64,000 nt of DNA from Nocardia sp. alder85J (GTDB lineage Bacteria > Actinomycetota > Actinomycetes > Mycobacteriales > Mycobacteriaceae). Under the pieces are notes generated by a model that was not told where the DNA came from, searched no databases, and saw only the letters and a program-made list of their open reading frames with translations. This document shows positions 23,227-32,227 of the stretch, piece by piece. The stretch is from positions 930,001-994,000 of the forward strand of contig NZ_JAIUCZ020000001.1 in the NCBI RefSeq assembly GCF_020176955.2, given 5' to 3'. Every line of letters starts with the position of its first letter. The stretch's first letter is position 1. Position numbers and translations under genes: made by a program.

Positions 23227-24393
23227 TCAGTGTGCCGTGCCGAGGTCGGTGAACGTGTCCGCGACCCAGTCGGCGATGAAGTCCCGGACGTGGGGGAGGT
23301 GGTCCAGGCCGATGTGTTCGGTGCCGCCTTCTTCGGCGGTGAAGATCCGCAGCTCCCGTTTCGGGCTGTTGACCGCCTGATCGTAGGAGCGGTGGGCGTA
23401 TTCGACCGGGATCTGCCGGTCTCCTTCGCCGTGGCAGATCAGGAACGGGACGGTGATCTGCTCGACGACACCGTCGAGGTGGACGCCGTCGGCGTAGGCG
23501 ATGAAGGCGTCCAGATCGTCGAATCCCCAGACCCACCGCACGTGTTCCCAGTAGTGCGGCACGGGACGTTCACCCTCGCGTTCGAGGCGGCGGCGTTGCA
23601 CGGCGCCCCAGTTGTGGTTGGCGCCCCAGGCGACGACCAGGGCCAGGCGCTTCTCGAAGGCGGCGGCGCGGGGTGCGTAGTAGCCGCCCAGTGACCATCC
23701 GGCCAGGCCGATCCGCGTGGCGTCGACATCGTCGCGGGTCTCGAGGTAGTCGACGCAGGCGGTGGCCCAGCCCTCGGTCTCGATCCGCGCGGTCAGCCCG
23801 CGCAGCCGCAGCGCCTCACCGCTGCCGGGGGTGTCGACGATGAGGGTCGAGATGCCGCGCGCGGCGAGCTCGTCCTGGACACCGGCGGCGTAGCCGTGTT
23901 CCTTGGTGCTGTCCAGGCCGTTCCACAGGATCATCACCGGCGCGGGGGCGTGGTCGGCGGCGGGCGCCTGGGTGAAATAGCCCGGCAGCGTGGTCCCCTC
24001 GAAGGGGATCTCGACTCGGCTGGTGCGCGGGTCGTCGTTGTCGAATGCCTTCTGCTGCAACGCGAGTACGCGACGGTAGGTGTCGAGTCGCTGCGGGGCC
24101 GAGGCACTCTGCATGCGCTCGGCCTGGCACAGGTAGTTGGTGGCGCGGCGATACAACTGCCCTGCGGTGCGGTGGTGCCCGGCCTTCTCCGCCGCCTCGG
24201 CCTGGGCGACGAGCAGGTCGGTGAGATCGGTCCAGGCGCGCAGGAAATCCACTGTCCCCGCGTCCTCGCCGCGGGTGGCGGCCTCGCGGATCGGCCGGCA
24301 GGCGCGGTCGATCTCGTCGATGGTCCCGCCGCTGTTGAGAGTGGCGACGACGCTGAGATTCCAGACGTAGTTCCCGGGGAAGTATTCGAACAT
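23227..24393 (-). CDS. Alpha/beta hydrolase (FrsA/DHPON-hydrolase-like)
   Basis: A 388-residue protein with a helical N-terminal domain of about 130 residues followed by an alpha/beta hydrolase domain. The nucleophile elbow is GWSLGGYYA, the Asp lies in FLICHGEGDRQIP, and the His near LDHLP. This layout matches the FrsA-like hydrolases, including 2,6-dihydroxypseudooxynicotine hydrolase, which cleave C-C bonds of ring-derived diketones. In an operon with an extradiol dioxygenase and a flavin hydroxylase, a role in cleaving the ring-fission product is likely. The start ATG at 24391-24393 follows a GAAAGGAAT ribosome site. It is the last intact gene of the operon. Confidence 0.7.
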   Translation of the reverse strand: MFEYFPGNYVWNLSVVATLNSGGTIDEIDRACRPIREAATRGEDAGTVDFLRAWTDLTDLLVAQAEAAEKAGHHRTAGQLYRRATNYLCQAERMQSASAPQRLDTYRRVLALQQKAFDNDDPRTSRVEIPFEGTTLPGYFTQAPAADHAPAPVMILWNGLDSTKEHGYAAGVQDELAARGISTLIVDTPGSGEALRLRGLTARIETEGWATACVDYLETRDDVDATRIGLAGWSLGGYYAPRAAAFEKRLALVVAWGANHNWGAVQRRRLEREGERPVPHYWEHVRWVWGFDDLDAFIAYADGVHLDGVVEQITVPFLICHGEGDRQIPVEYAHRSYDQAVNSPKRELRIFTAEEGGTEHIGLDHLPHVRDFIADWVADTFTDLGTAH

Positions 24394-24428
24394 CGGTATT
24401 CCTTTCGGTGGGAGAAGTGAAGGGGGCG

Positions 24429-25211
24429 TTACGATCCGCGCAGCGCGTCGCTGACGGATTTGACGCCGCCGTGCGCGGTCATCCCGCCGTCGACGGGGAT
24501 CTCCGCGCCGGAGATGAACGACGCGGCGTCACCGAGCAGGAACGCGACCAGTGGCGCCACCTCCGCGGGCGTGCCGCCGCGGCCCAGCGGTGTCTCGGCG
24601 ATGTTGGCGGCCCGGAACGCCGGGTCGGCCGATCGGGTCATGGCGGTGTCGATGTAACCGGGGTGCACGGTGTTGACGCAGATGCCGTGCGGACCCAGCT
24701 CCAGACAGGCGGTCTTGGCCAGGCCCCGCAGCGCCCACTTGCTGGCGGTGTAGGCGAGCGGGAAGTGGCCGGTCAGCGCGGCGGCCGAGCCGACCACCAC
24801 GATCGAGCCGCCGGTTCCTCGCATGAGCGGTGCGACGGCCTGGACAGCCAGCAGGGTGCCGCGCACGTTCACCGCGTGCACCCGGTCCAGATCCTCGGCC
24901 CGCAGCTCGCCCAGCCGGGCTCGCCAGGTGATGCCCGCGTTGGCGACCAGTCCGTTCACCCGGCCGTGAGTGCCGGCGAGTCCGGCGGCCAGGGTGGCCC
25001 AGCCCGCCTCGTCGGTGACATCCAGCTGCCGGTAGTCGATCCCGTCGAGCGGCTCGGCCGGTTCGGGGGTGCGGTCGACGGCGACGACCGCGGCGCCGTG
25101 GTCGCGCAGCAATCGCGCCTCGGCCGCGCCCATGCCGCGCCCGGCGCCGGTCACGACCACCACCTTCCCGGTGAGCTGCCATGGGCTTCCCGACAGTGCC
25201 TGTGCTGTCAT
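24429..25211 (-). CDS. Short-chain dehydrogenase/reductase
   Basis: A 260-residue classical SDR. TGAGRGMGAAEA binds the cofactor, NAG appears in LVANAGI, catalytic Ser in GSAAA, and the Tyr-x-x-x-Lys is YTASK. VAVDRTPEP after beta-2 carries an Asp, favouring NAD. The ATG at 25209-25211 lies 3 bp after the stop of the extradiol dioxygenase gene, so the two are tightly linked. It probably oxidises an alcohol or dihydrodiol intermediate of the ring-degradation pathway encoded around it. Confidence 0.82.
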   Translation of the reverse strand: MTAQALSGSPWQLTGKVVVVTGAGRGMGAAEARLLRDHGAAVVAVDRTPEPAEPLDGIDYRQLDVTDEAGWATLAAGLAGTHGRVNGLVANAGITWRARLGELRAEDLDRVHAVNVRGTLLAVQAVAPLMRGTGGSIVVVGSAAALTGHFPLAYTASKWALRGLAKTACLELGPHGICVNTVHPGYIDTAMTRSADPAFRAANIAETPLGRGGTPAEVAPLVAFLLGDAASFISGAEIPVDGGMTAHGGVKSVSDALRGS

Positions 25212-25214
25212 GAC

Positions 25215-26183
25215 TTACACCGGCGGGGCGATGAACAGACCCTTGTCGGGGTCGTTGAACGACTGGCGGGCGACGAATTCGTTCATCGCGTTGGCGGTGC
25301 CCCACTGGTCGCTGACCTCCGGCGCGGAGAAGTCGTGCAGGTGGGGATGCCAGGTGTCCTCGTCGACGAGTTCGAGTTCGGTGGTGTATTCGACGGTGTT
25401 GCCGTGCGGGTCGAGGAAGTAGCTGAAGGTGTTGTCGCCGGCCAGGTGCCGGCCCGGGCCCCAGACCTTCTCCACGCCGGCGCGCAGCGCGCGGCCGGTG
25501 CCGCGCATGTATTCGTCGATGCCGCGCATCTCGAAGGAGGCGTGGTGCAGCGAGGCGTGCGGGCCGCGGGCGATGGCCAGGCTGTGGTGCCAGGCGTTGA
25601 TGCGCAGGAAGTACATCATCTCGCCCATGTGCGGGTGCATGAGGATGTCGGAGAGCCGGAAGCCGAGGTGGCGTTCGTAGAACGCGCGGGTCTGCTCGGG
25701 CGCCGGCGAGTTGATGACCACGTGGGACAGCCGCACCGGAATCGACTCGCCCGCTTCCACGGGGCGGTGCGCGCGGATCGCGACATCGGCGCTGACCTCG
25801 ACGGTGCGGCCCTCGTTGTCGAAGAACCGGAAGCCGTAGCCGCCGCCGGGGGTGGTGAGCGTGCCCGGTTCGCTGATCAGGCGGACGCCGTCGGTGGCCA
25901 GCCGGGCCGCGAGGGTGTCCACGTCGGCGGGGGTGGCGGCGCCGAAGGCGATCAGGTCGATGCGCTTGTCCTCGGACTGCCGCACCCGCACCACGTACTG
26001 CTCGGGTGACCCGGCGGCCGCCAGGAAGGCGATCCCCGTGTCGGTGTGTTCGGAGACCAGACCCCAGGTGCCGGTGAAGAAGTCGAGCTGACGGCCGAGG
26101 TCGGGCACGGCCAGGTCGACGTGCCGCAGATGGGTGATGAGCCGTTCGGTGGTGTACGGGGTCGGGGTGGCGAGTTCGGGCAT
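25215..26183 (-). CDS. Type I extradiol (catechol 2,3-) dioxygenase, VOC family
   Basis: A 322-residue two-domain vicinal-oxygen-chelate protein. The C-terminal domain holds the expected Fe(II) facial triad: His in RLSHVVINSP, His in ASLHHASFEM, and Glu in GNTVEYTTEL. The N-terminal domain (HVDLAVPDLGRQLDFF) is the inactive repeat. Such enzymes open catecholic rings next to the hydroxyl groups using O2. It stands in the middle of a five-gene minus-strand operon with a flavin hydroxylase, an SDR and hydrolases, a standard order for aromatic or heteroaromatic degradation. The ring substrate cannot be deduced. Confidence 0.82.
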   Translation of the reverse strand: MPELATPTPYTTERLITHLRHVDLAVPDLGRQLDFFTGTWGLVSEHTDTGIAFLAAAGSPEQYVVRVRQSEDKRIDLIAFGAATPADVDTLAARLATDGVRLISEPGTLTTPGGGYGFRFFDNEGRTVEVSADVAIRAHRPVEAGESIPVRLSHVVINSPAPEQTRAFYERHLGFRLSDILMHPHMGEMMYFLRINAWHHSLAIARGPHASLHHASFEMRGIDEYMRGTGRALRAGVEKVWGPGRHLAGDNTFSYFLDPHGNTVEYTTELELVDEDTWHPHLHDFSAPEVSDQWGTANAMNEFVARQSFNDPDKGLFIAPPV

Positions 26184-26222
26184 GATGTACTCCTCGGTGC
26201 GCGAGCGGATGTCGCGAGCGGA

Positions 26223-27353
26223 TCAGGCGGGTGGGGTGCAGACGATGGCGACACCGGCCATCAGGCCCGGCACGTCACCGGGTTCGTGGTCGAGCAACCA
26301 GCGGCCGAGCTGGTTGGAGGCGTCCACCACGGCCTTGGCTCGCAGGAAGCGGCGGGCGGTGAACGCCGACCACAGTCGGTTGTCGAGAGTGGTTGCCGCC
26401 AGCAGCAATTCGCTGAGGACCGCGGCGTCCTCGAGGGCCTGCGCGCCGCCCTGGGCGAGGGTCGGCGGGCAGGAGTGGGCGGCGTCGCCGATCAGGACCA
26501 CGCGGCCGCGATTCCACGGCGGGGGCAGCACATGGGTTTCGAAGCGGGTGTAGTGCACCGTGTCCGGGTCGGTGAGGGTGTCGCGGATGTCGTCCCACGG
26601 ACCGTGATAGGGCGCCGACAGCTCGCGCATGATCGCCAGGCGCTGCCCGGGGTCCGATCCGCTACGGTCCGTGGCCTTGTCGACGATGTAGGCGTAGAGC
26701 GAATTCTCCCCGGTGGGGCAGTATCCGGCGATGTAGCTGGGGCCGCCGTAGTAGAGGTCGGTGCGGGTCACCGAGGCCGGGCGGGGTCCGAACGTCCGCC
26801 AGATACCCATCCCGGTCTCCCGGGGTTCCAGGTCGATGCCGACCAGTCGCCGGGTCGTCGAGCGGAGGCCGTCCGCGCCGATCACCAGATCGTATCGGCC
26901 GGTGGCGCCGTCGGTGAAGGTGACGTCGACACCGTCGCCGTCCTGGGTGAGTGTCGTTGCGGTGCAGCCGAATCGGACGGCGACGCCGACGGCGGCGGCG
27001 CGGTCGTGCAGGATGCGGGCCAGCGCCGGTCGCGGCATGCCGAGGGTCGCGGGCAGGTCCGGGCCGCCGGTCCGGTCGTCGGGCAGTTCGACCAGCAGCG
27101 TGCCCGCCGGGTCCGGTGCCCGCAGGCCGAGGCTGTCGAAGGCGTATCCGTGCGCGGACACCTCGGGCCAGACGCCGAGCGTGCGCAGTTCGCGCAGGGC
27201 GTTGCCCTGCAAGGTGATTCCCGATCCGATCGCGGTCACGTCGGTGTTCGACTCGATCAGCTCGACGTCGACCCCACCGGTCGCGAGCGCGATCGCCGCG
27301 GCGGTTCCGGCCACGCCGGCGCCGACCACGAGAACCTTGTCGACGGCAGTCAC
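26223..27353 (-). CDS. Group A flavoprotein (aromatic) hydroxylase
   Basis: A 376-residue FAD monooxygenase with VVGAGVAGTAAAIAL at the N-terminus, the DG motif VIGADGLRS in the middle and the GD motif LIGDAAHSCPPTLAQGG. These define the PHBH-type hydroxylases that use NAD(P)H and O2 to hydroxylate activated rings. The GTG at 27351-27353 has AAAGGAG seven bases upstream; a long open frame before it is not coding. It lies 39 bp before the extradiol dioxygenase gene and may supply the catecholic substrate. The GMGIWRTF segment resembles TetX/6-hydroxynicotinate oxygenase-type proteins, but no firm subfamily call is possible. Confidence 0.8.
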   Translation of the reverse strand: MTAVDKVLVVGAGVAGTAAAIALATGGVDVELIESNTDVTAIGSGITLQGNALRELRTLGVWPEVSAHGYAFDSLGLRAPDPAGTLLVELPDDRTGGPDLPATLGMPRPALARILHDRAAAVGVAVRFGCTATTLTQDGDGVDVTFTDGATGRYDLVIGADGLRSTTRRLVGIDLEPRETGMGIWRTFGPRPASVTRTDLYYGGPSYIAGYCPTGENSLYAYIVDKATDRSGSDPGQRLAIMRELSAPYHGPWDDIRDTLTDPDTVHYTRFETHVLPPPWNRGRVVLIGDAAHSCPPTLAQGGAQALEDAAVLSELLLAATTLDNRLWSAFTARRFLRAKAVVDASNQLGRWLLDHEPGDVPGLMAGVAIVCTPPA

Positions 27354-27405
27354 AGGGGACTCCTTTGTCCTGAAACGATTGTGTGGAAAAGTGAAGGCGG
27401 AAAAG

Positions 27406-28392
27406 CTATTTGACGGCGATGGGGGCGACCGGGGCGCCGACCGCGCCGGTGACCGGCAGCGGAGCGGCGGTGAGCCAGAACTCGTAAACCCCGTCGGCGG
27501 CGCAATCCGCGGCCAGGGCGTCGAGATCCCACATCTCGCCGAGGAACAGTCCGATGTGCGGGATCGCGACCTGGTGCAGCGGCTGGAAGGCGTTCTCGAA
27601 CTCGTTCGGCCGCACCTCGAAACCCCAGGTGTCGGTGGCGATTGCGGCGATCTCGGTGCCGTACAGCCACTCGGCGGTGGTGAACGACAGCCCGGGTGCC
27701 GCGCCACCGGCGTACTCGCCCCAGCCGTCGCGCCGGGCCCGGGACAGCTGCCCGGTGCGAACCAGCACGAGATCGCCGCGACCGACGCGGGCGGTGTCGC
27801 CCTGGGCGGCGATGGTGGCGTCCAGATGTGCGGCGGTGATCGCGAAACCGTCGGGCAGTTCACCGTCGGAGCCGATCGCGCGGCCGACGTCGAGCAGGAC
27901 GCCGCGGCCGGCGATCAGCCCGGCCGTCGTCTCGATACCGGTGACGCCGTCACCCGCACTGGTGACGACGTCGCCGGCGCGGCGGCCGTTGTAGGCGAAG
28001 CCGTGGTCGAAGATGTGGCCCAGGCCGTCCCATTGCGTCGAGGCCTGCAACGGCATGAAGATCACGTCGTCGGCGCCGCCGATGCCGTGCGGGAAGCCCT
28101 GATTGCCGCGCTCGGCGTCGACGCCGGTGTCCAGCATGGTGTGCACCGGGTTGGTGCGCCGGCGCCAGCCGCGCTGCGGGCCGTTCATGTCGAACGACTG
28201 CGCCAGCGAGAAGCTCGCACCCCGGCGAACCAGCGCCGCGCCCGCGCGCCGGTGGTCGTCGTCGAGAAAGTTCAGGGTGCCCAGCACATCGCCGGCACCC
28301 CAGCGCCCCCAATTGGAGCAGCGCTTCGCGGCGGCCGCGACGGCGCCCTCCGGATCCTTCGGATCCAGGGCTTCGGGAGAGAAGTAGGTCAC
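27406..28392 (-). CDS. Cyclase-family (kynurenine formamidase-like) hydrolase
   Basis: A 328-residue protein of the putative-cyclase family. The metal-site motif appears as TQWDGLGHIFD, a variant of the usual H-x-G-T-H-x-D-x-x-x-H, and VLLDVGRAIGSDGELPDGFAIT follows as in the family. Relatives hydrolyse amides or lactones, for example N-formylkynurenine or isatin. The GTG at 28390-28392 with AAGGAGGA just upstream fixes the start and makes it the first gene of the ring-cleavage operon. A 17-bp dyad at 28466 lies about 75 bases upstream, so LysR control is likely. Confidence 0.72.
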   Translation of the reverse strand: MTYFSPEALDPKDPEGAVAAAAKRCSNWGRWGAGDVLGTLNFLDDDHRRAGAALVRRGASFSLAQSFDMNGPQRGWRRRTNPVHTMLDTGVDAERGNQGFPHGIGGADDVIFMPLQASTQWDGLGHIFDHGFAYNGRRAGDVVTSAGDGVTGIETTAGLIAGRGVLLDVGRAIGSDGELPDGFAITAAHLDATIAAQGDTARVGRGDLVLVRTGQLSRARRDGWGEYAGGAAPGLSFTTAEWLYGTEIAAIATDTWGFEVRPNEFENAFQPLHQVAIPHIGLFLGEMWDLDALAADCAADGVYEFWLTAAPLPVTGAVGAPVAPIAVK

Positions 28393-28465
28393 AGTTCCTC
28401 CTTGAGACGCACACCACTCTCCCCAGCGGCACGCCATCAGGGAATACGAATCTGCTGATGCGCGG

Positions 28466-28482
28466 TATCCATGACATGGATA
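28466..28482. promoter_or_regulatory. LysR-type operator dyad TATCCAT-GAC-ATGGATA
   Basis: A perfect 7-bp-arm palindrome with a 3-base centre, in the 291-bp region between the minus-strand ring-cleavage operon and the plus-strand fumarylacetoacetase-like gene. A near-identical 17-bp dyad lies immediately upstream of the LysR gene (29677-29693). It contains the T-N11-A signature of LysR boxes. Very likely the site through which that regulator controls the divergent operons. The rest of the region shows no other signal. Confidence 0.7.
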
Positions 28483-28683
28483 GTGGCGAGCGAGTATCGA
28501 CGGTCGATGCCGCCCATCAATGCCGTCGATCGGAGGTATCAGGGAAATTTGTTTCTCAGATCATGTGCGAGGCGTCATAGTGAACGGCGTCCCCGTGCCG
28601 ACGATGCCCGTGCCGCGACCTCGCGCGCAGAGCGCCGACCTCGCCTCCGCGACGGCACACGCCCACCGGAAAAGGAGCACGGT

Positions 28684-29634
28684 GTGAGATTCGCGCGGCA
28701 CATGACTGCGAACGGTCCCCGGACCGCCGTCGTCGACGATGCGGGCGACCTCGCCGACCTCGCCACCGATCTGCCACTGCCGCAGTTGCTGGCCGAGGAC
28801 GGGCTGTTGGCCGAGACGGGTGAGAGCGCACTGCGGCGACGGACCGCGGTCACCCCCGCCGGCGCGGCCCGCCGGCTGGCCCCCCTGGATCCGCCGACGG
28901 TGCGCGACTTCTCGACCTTCCCTGAGCACACCGCGGGTATCGCGAAGCTGGTCGATCCGAATGCCGGTGTGCCCGAGGAGTTCTGGGAGATCCCGACCTT
29001 CTACTTCTCCAATCCGTACGCGATCACCGGCCCCTGCGACGACATCCCGGTTCCGCCGAACTGCGGGCTGTTCGACTACGAGCTGGAGGTAGCGGCGGTG
29101 GTCGGGCGTGCCGGACGCGACCTGTCGGTGGACGAGGCCGAGGAGCACATCGCGGGATACGTGATCCTCAACGACTTCTCGGCGCGGGACGTCCAATTCC
29201 ACGAGATGCGACTGCGCCTCGGACCGGCCAAGGGCAAGGACACCGCCACCGCGCTGGGCACCGTGTTCGTCACCGCGGACGAACTCGCCGCCCGCCGCCA
29301 CGGGTCGTCCTTCGATCTGCGCATGCGGGTGTCGGTGAACGGTGAACAGCTGGGCGAGGATTGGCTGCACCACATGGCGTGGAGCTTCGGCGCGCTGGCC
29401 GCCTACGCCTCCCGCGCCACCTGGATCCGGCCCGGCGATCTGCTCGGCTCGGGCACCTGCCAGGGCGGCTGCCTCGCCGAACTGTGGGGGCGGCACGGCC
29501 TGGACTTCCACCCGCCGCTGCGACCGGGCGACGAGGTGCGCACCGAGGTCGAACTGCTGGGTGAGACCCGCAACCGGATCGTCGCGGGCCCGGCGGCGCA
29601 CGACATCCGCCCCTGGCGGGCGCGCGCCGAGTAA
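28684..29634 (+). CDS. Fumarylacetoacetate hydrolase (FAH) family protein
   Basis: A 316-residue FAH-family protein. Conserved elements are FWEIPTFYFSNP, DYELEVAAVVG with metal-binding Glu residues, GYVILNDFSARDVQ and GDLLGSGTCQGGC. Family members cleave or decarboxylate diketo acids and hydrate dienoates, usually a late step after extradiol ring cleavage. The GTG at 28684 follows AAAAGGAGCAC; the preceding open frame is not recognisable. It is transcribed divergently from the ring-cleavage operon and followed by the LysR gene 69 bp later, so all share the LysR-type dyads. Confidence 0.8.
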   Translation: MRFARHMTANGPRTAVVDDAGDLADLATDLPLPQLLAEDGLLAETGESALRRRTAVTPAGAARRLAPLDPPTVRDFSTFPEHTAGIAKLVDPNAGVPEEFWEIPTFYFSNPYAITGPCDDIPVPPNCGLFDYELEVAAVVGRAGRDLSVDEAEEHIAGYVILNDFSARDVQFHEMRLRLGPAKGKDTATALGTVFVTADELAARRHGSSFDLRMRVSVNGEQLGEDWLHHMAWSFGALAAYASRATWIRPGDLLGSGTCQGGCLAELWGRHGLDFHPPLRPGDEVRTEVELLGETRNRIVAGPAAHDIRPWRARAE

Positions 29635-29676
29635 CCGGCCCCCGGACATCGTGCAGGCGGATCTACTCGACAGCGA

Positions 29677-29693
29677 TATCCATCACCTGGATA
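29677..29693. promoter_or_regulatory. LysR-type operator dyad TATCCAT-CAC-CTGGATA
   Basis: A 17-bp palindrome with one arm mismatch, matching the dyad at 28466 at 15 of 17 positions. It ends 10 bases before the LysR start codon, where a bound regulator would block its own transcription; negative autoregulation is the usual arrangement in this family. Confidence 0.7.
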
Positions 29694-29703
29694 CAATCGC
29701 GGG

Positions 29704-30618
29704 GTGAACCTGGTTCGCCTGGACCTGAACCTGCTCGTATCCCTGGACGTCCTGTTGCAGGAGCGCAGCGCGACCAACGCCGCCGCCAAACTCGGCCTGA
29801 GCCAGCCCGCGGTATCCGCCCGGCTGCGCCGGCACTTCCAGGACGAACTGCTGGCCAGAACGGGCAACCAGTACCGGCTGACCCCGCTCGCGCTCCAGCT
29901 CAGGGATCAGCTCCGGATCACCCTCGGCGGGGTCGAGCGGATCTTCGCCGCCGAGCCCGGCTTCGACCCGTCGTCGACCACTCGCGAATTCTCCATGCTG
30001 GTCAGCGATTACAGCGTCGCGGTGCTCGGCAGCCGGATCGGCGCGATCCTGGCCGCCGAGGCGCCCGGTTGCCGGCTGCGGCTGGCCGCCAACACGCCCC
30101 GATTGATCGACATGGTCGAGCAGGTCCTCGTCGGTATCGACCTGGTGCTCATGCCCCGGGGTTTCCTCGACAACCTGTCGTATCGCGACCTCTACCGGGA
30201 CGAATGGGTGTGCCTGGTGTCCGCCGACAATGCCGAGGTGGGCGACGAACTCACGGTGCGTCAACTCGAGACGATGCCGTGGGTCGCCACATACCATTCG
30301 CCGACGGCATCCACCCCGGCGGCGCGGCACATGCGCCTGCTCGGGATCGAACCGCACGTGCAGGTCGTCACCGAGAACTTCCTGACCGTCCCGGCGCTGA
30401 TCGCCGGCACCGGCCGCGTCGCGCTCTATCAGCAGTTGCTCGTCGACCTCATTCCCGAGTCGGTGCGGGTGCGCGCGCTGCCTTGCCCCTTTCCGGTGGG
30501 TCCGCTGCTGGAGGCGATGTGGTGGCATCCGCTGCACGACGAGGATCCGGAACACCGCTACCTGCGGGAGGTCGTGGTCCGCGCGGTCACGGACCTCGGG
30601 CTGCCGGCCAGCGTGTAG
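29704..30618 (+). CDS. LysR-type transcriptional regulator (NodD/LinR-like)
   Basis: A 304-residue LysR protein. The opening LVRLDLNLLVSLDVLLQERSAT and helix-turn-helix AAAKLGLSQPAVSARLRRHF are typical, with the NodD-like RLDLNLL start. The effector domain follows from about residue 95. The GTG at 29704 lies 10 bases after the dyad at 29677. Given the second dyad in front of the ring-cleavage operon, this is the probable regulator of the whole 23.2-29.6 kb catabolic set, responding to a ring compound. Confidence 0.88.
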   Translation: MNLVRLDLNLLVSLDVLLQERSATNAAAKLGLSQPAVSARLRRHFQDELLARTGNQYRLTPLALQLRDQLRITLGGVERIFAAEPGFDPSSTTREFSMLVSDYSVAVLGSRIGAILAAEAPGCRLRLAANTPRLIDMVEQVLVGIDLVLMPRGFLDNLSYRDLYRDEWVCLVSADNAEVGDELTVRQLETMPWVATYHSPTASTPAARHMRLLGIEPHVQVVTENFLTVPALIAGTGRVALYQQLLVDLIPESVRVRALPCPFPVGPLLEAMWWHPLHDEDPEHRYLREVVVRAVTDLGLPASV

Positions 30619-30834
30619 GTCACCGCCGCTCGCCCCTGCGGCGGCACCTGGGCCGATGAGGTGTCGACGACCTTCGCCCGTCACCCGCCGGCAGTTCGGG
30701 CAACGGGTCGCGAACGCGTTGTGCCCGGGTACCGGTGACAACACGGTGATCCGGTCGCCGAAGCGGAATCTCTCGGACTGGCCGGCCCGGACCCGGGAGG
30801 CGTCGGCGCACCCCTGAGCCGCACGGCCGCCGGG

Positions 30835-31848
30835 TCAGATGGTGAGGACCATGCGGTACCGGGCGCGACCCTGCTCCATGTCCGCGTACGCCTCGGCGGC
30901 CCGATCCAGCGGGAGTTCCTGTGCCCGGGCGCGCACACCGGATTGGACGGCGAAGTGTAGGGTGTCCTCGATGTCGCGCGCGGTTCCCGAGGGGTGACCG
31001 ACGACGGCGAGTCCGGGCCCGATCAGCTGCATCGGGCTGATGGGCAGCGGATCCGCGGTGACGCCGATGGTGATCAGTTCGCCCCGCGGTGCGAGCCCGC
31101 CGATCGTCGCTCCCATGGCCGCGGAACTGGCCGCCGTGCCCAGGACGACGGCGGCGCCACCGAGCCGGCGCAACGCCTCGCCGACATCACCGGCGGTCGA
31201 ATCGATGTAGTGGTGGGCGCCGAGGGCACGCGCGTCCTCCGCCTTACCCGCTCCCCGGGCGATCGCGATCGTCTCGAAGCCCATCGCGCGGGCGAACTGT
31301 ACACCGAGGTGGCCGAGCCCACCGATCCCCAGGATCGCGACGCGGTCGCCGGGCGTCGCGCGACTCTCGCGCAGCGCGTGGAACGTGGTGACGCCGGCGC
31401 ATCCCATCGGCGCGGCCTCCGCCAGGGACAGCCCGTCCGGGATGCGCGCCAGCGCCGTCACCGGGACGGTCACCGACTCGGCATATCCGCCGGGATAGTG
31501 CCAGCTGGGGACCTGCATGTTCGCGCAGTGGATGAAGTCGCCCGTGCGGCACGGAATGCATTTCGCGCAGTTCCCGCCGAACCAGCCCACCGCGACGCGG
31601 TCGCCGACGGCATGATCGTCGACACCCGCGCCGAGTTCGGCGATGGTCCCGGCGATCTCGTGACCCGGTGTCAGCGGCCAGGACATGCCCGGGAACCCAC
31701 CGCCGACGAACGCCCGGTCGGTGCCGCAGACCCCGCACGCCGAGACCTGGATACGCACGTGGTCGCGGGGCGGCGGCACGGTATCGGCGTCGACCAGTTT
31801 CAGTGCCTCACCGGCGGACTGCACCTGCACGGCCTGATGAGTGGCCAT
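30835..31848 (-). CDS. Zinc-dependent alcohol dehydrogenase (MDR superfamily)
   Basis: A 337-residue enzyme. CGVCGTDRAF and GHE (TPGHEIAG) hold catalytic zinc ligands, and CAKCIPCRTGDFIHC carries the four Cys of the structural zinc lobe. The cofactor motif is GIGGLGHLGVQFA. It resembles AdhA-type NAD(P)-dependent alcohol/aldehyde dehydrogenases. Two ATGs compete; the one at 31846-31848 is preferred because AGAGG stands 6 bases before it, while the upstream ATG at 31852-31854 abuts that site. It is isolated between the LysR gene and a secreted-protein gene and has no evident operon partners. Confidence 0.85.
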   Translation of the reverse strand: MATHQAVQVQSAGEALKLVDADTVPPPRDHVRIQVSACGVCGTDRAFVGGGFPGMSWPLTPGHEIAGTIAELGAGVDDHAVGDRVAVGWFGGNCAKCIPCRTGDFIHCANMQVPSWHYPGGYAESVTVPVTALARIPDGLSLAEAAPMGCAGVTTFHALRESRATPGDRVAILGIGGLGHLGVQFARAMGFETIAIARGAGKAEDARALGAHHYIDSTAGDVGEALRRLGGAAVVLGTAASSAAMGATIGGLAPRGELITIGVTADPLPISPMQLIGPGLAVVGHPSGTARDIEDTLHFAVQSGVRARAQELPLDRAAEAYADMEQGRARYRMVLTI

Positions 31849-32227
31849 CGGCATCCTCTCTTCCTCGGGAGTGGGCCTTCGAGCAGCCGCGGGCGTCGGC
31901 GGAGGACCGGATCACGGAGCGGGGCCTCCCGAAGGACGTGGTACTGCTCGGCAATGCGGGTGACGATTGTTCCCGGCCGATTATCCGCCGTCGGGACCCA
32001 CACCGATCGGTTCACCGCGGTGTCGAGACCACATCGAGTCGCCGGCACTCGTCGGGCTGATCCTCGGATGCGGTGCGGCCACAGTCGGGGTGTCCAGCTT
32101 TGTCCAGGTCTGTCCGGGAACGATGACGGCGCCGGTCGCCCGGAGCTGTAATTCCCGCATTCGATCACCGATTGCCCCGAGGAAATTCCAGCGTGAGTCA
32201 CACCAGCCGGATCGCCCGAACCCCGAC
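31849..32227. other. Intergenic region without recognisable gene
   Basis: A 379-bp gap between the divergent alcohol dehydrogenase and secreted-protein genes. Open frames here have no family resemblance and no convincing start sites. It presumably carries promoters in both directions; no clear dyad, hairpin or repeat was seen. Confidence 0.5.

Noticed and set aside
30619..30834. Minus-strand frame downstream of the alcohol dehydrogenase containing RFGDRITVLSP and CPNC, suggestive of a zinc-ribbon fragment
   Set aside because: Only one Cys pair, no start signal, and it runs on antisense to the LysR gene; too little to call a gene or a remnant.
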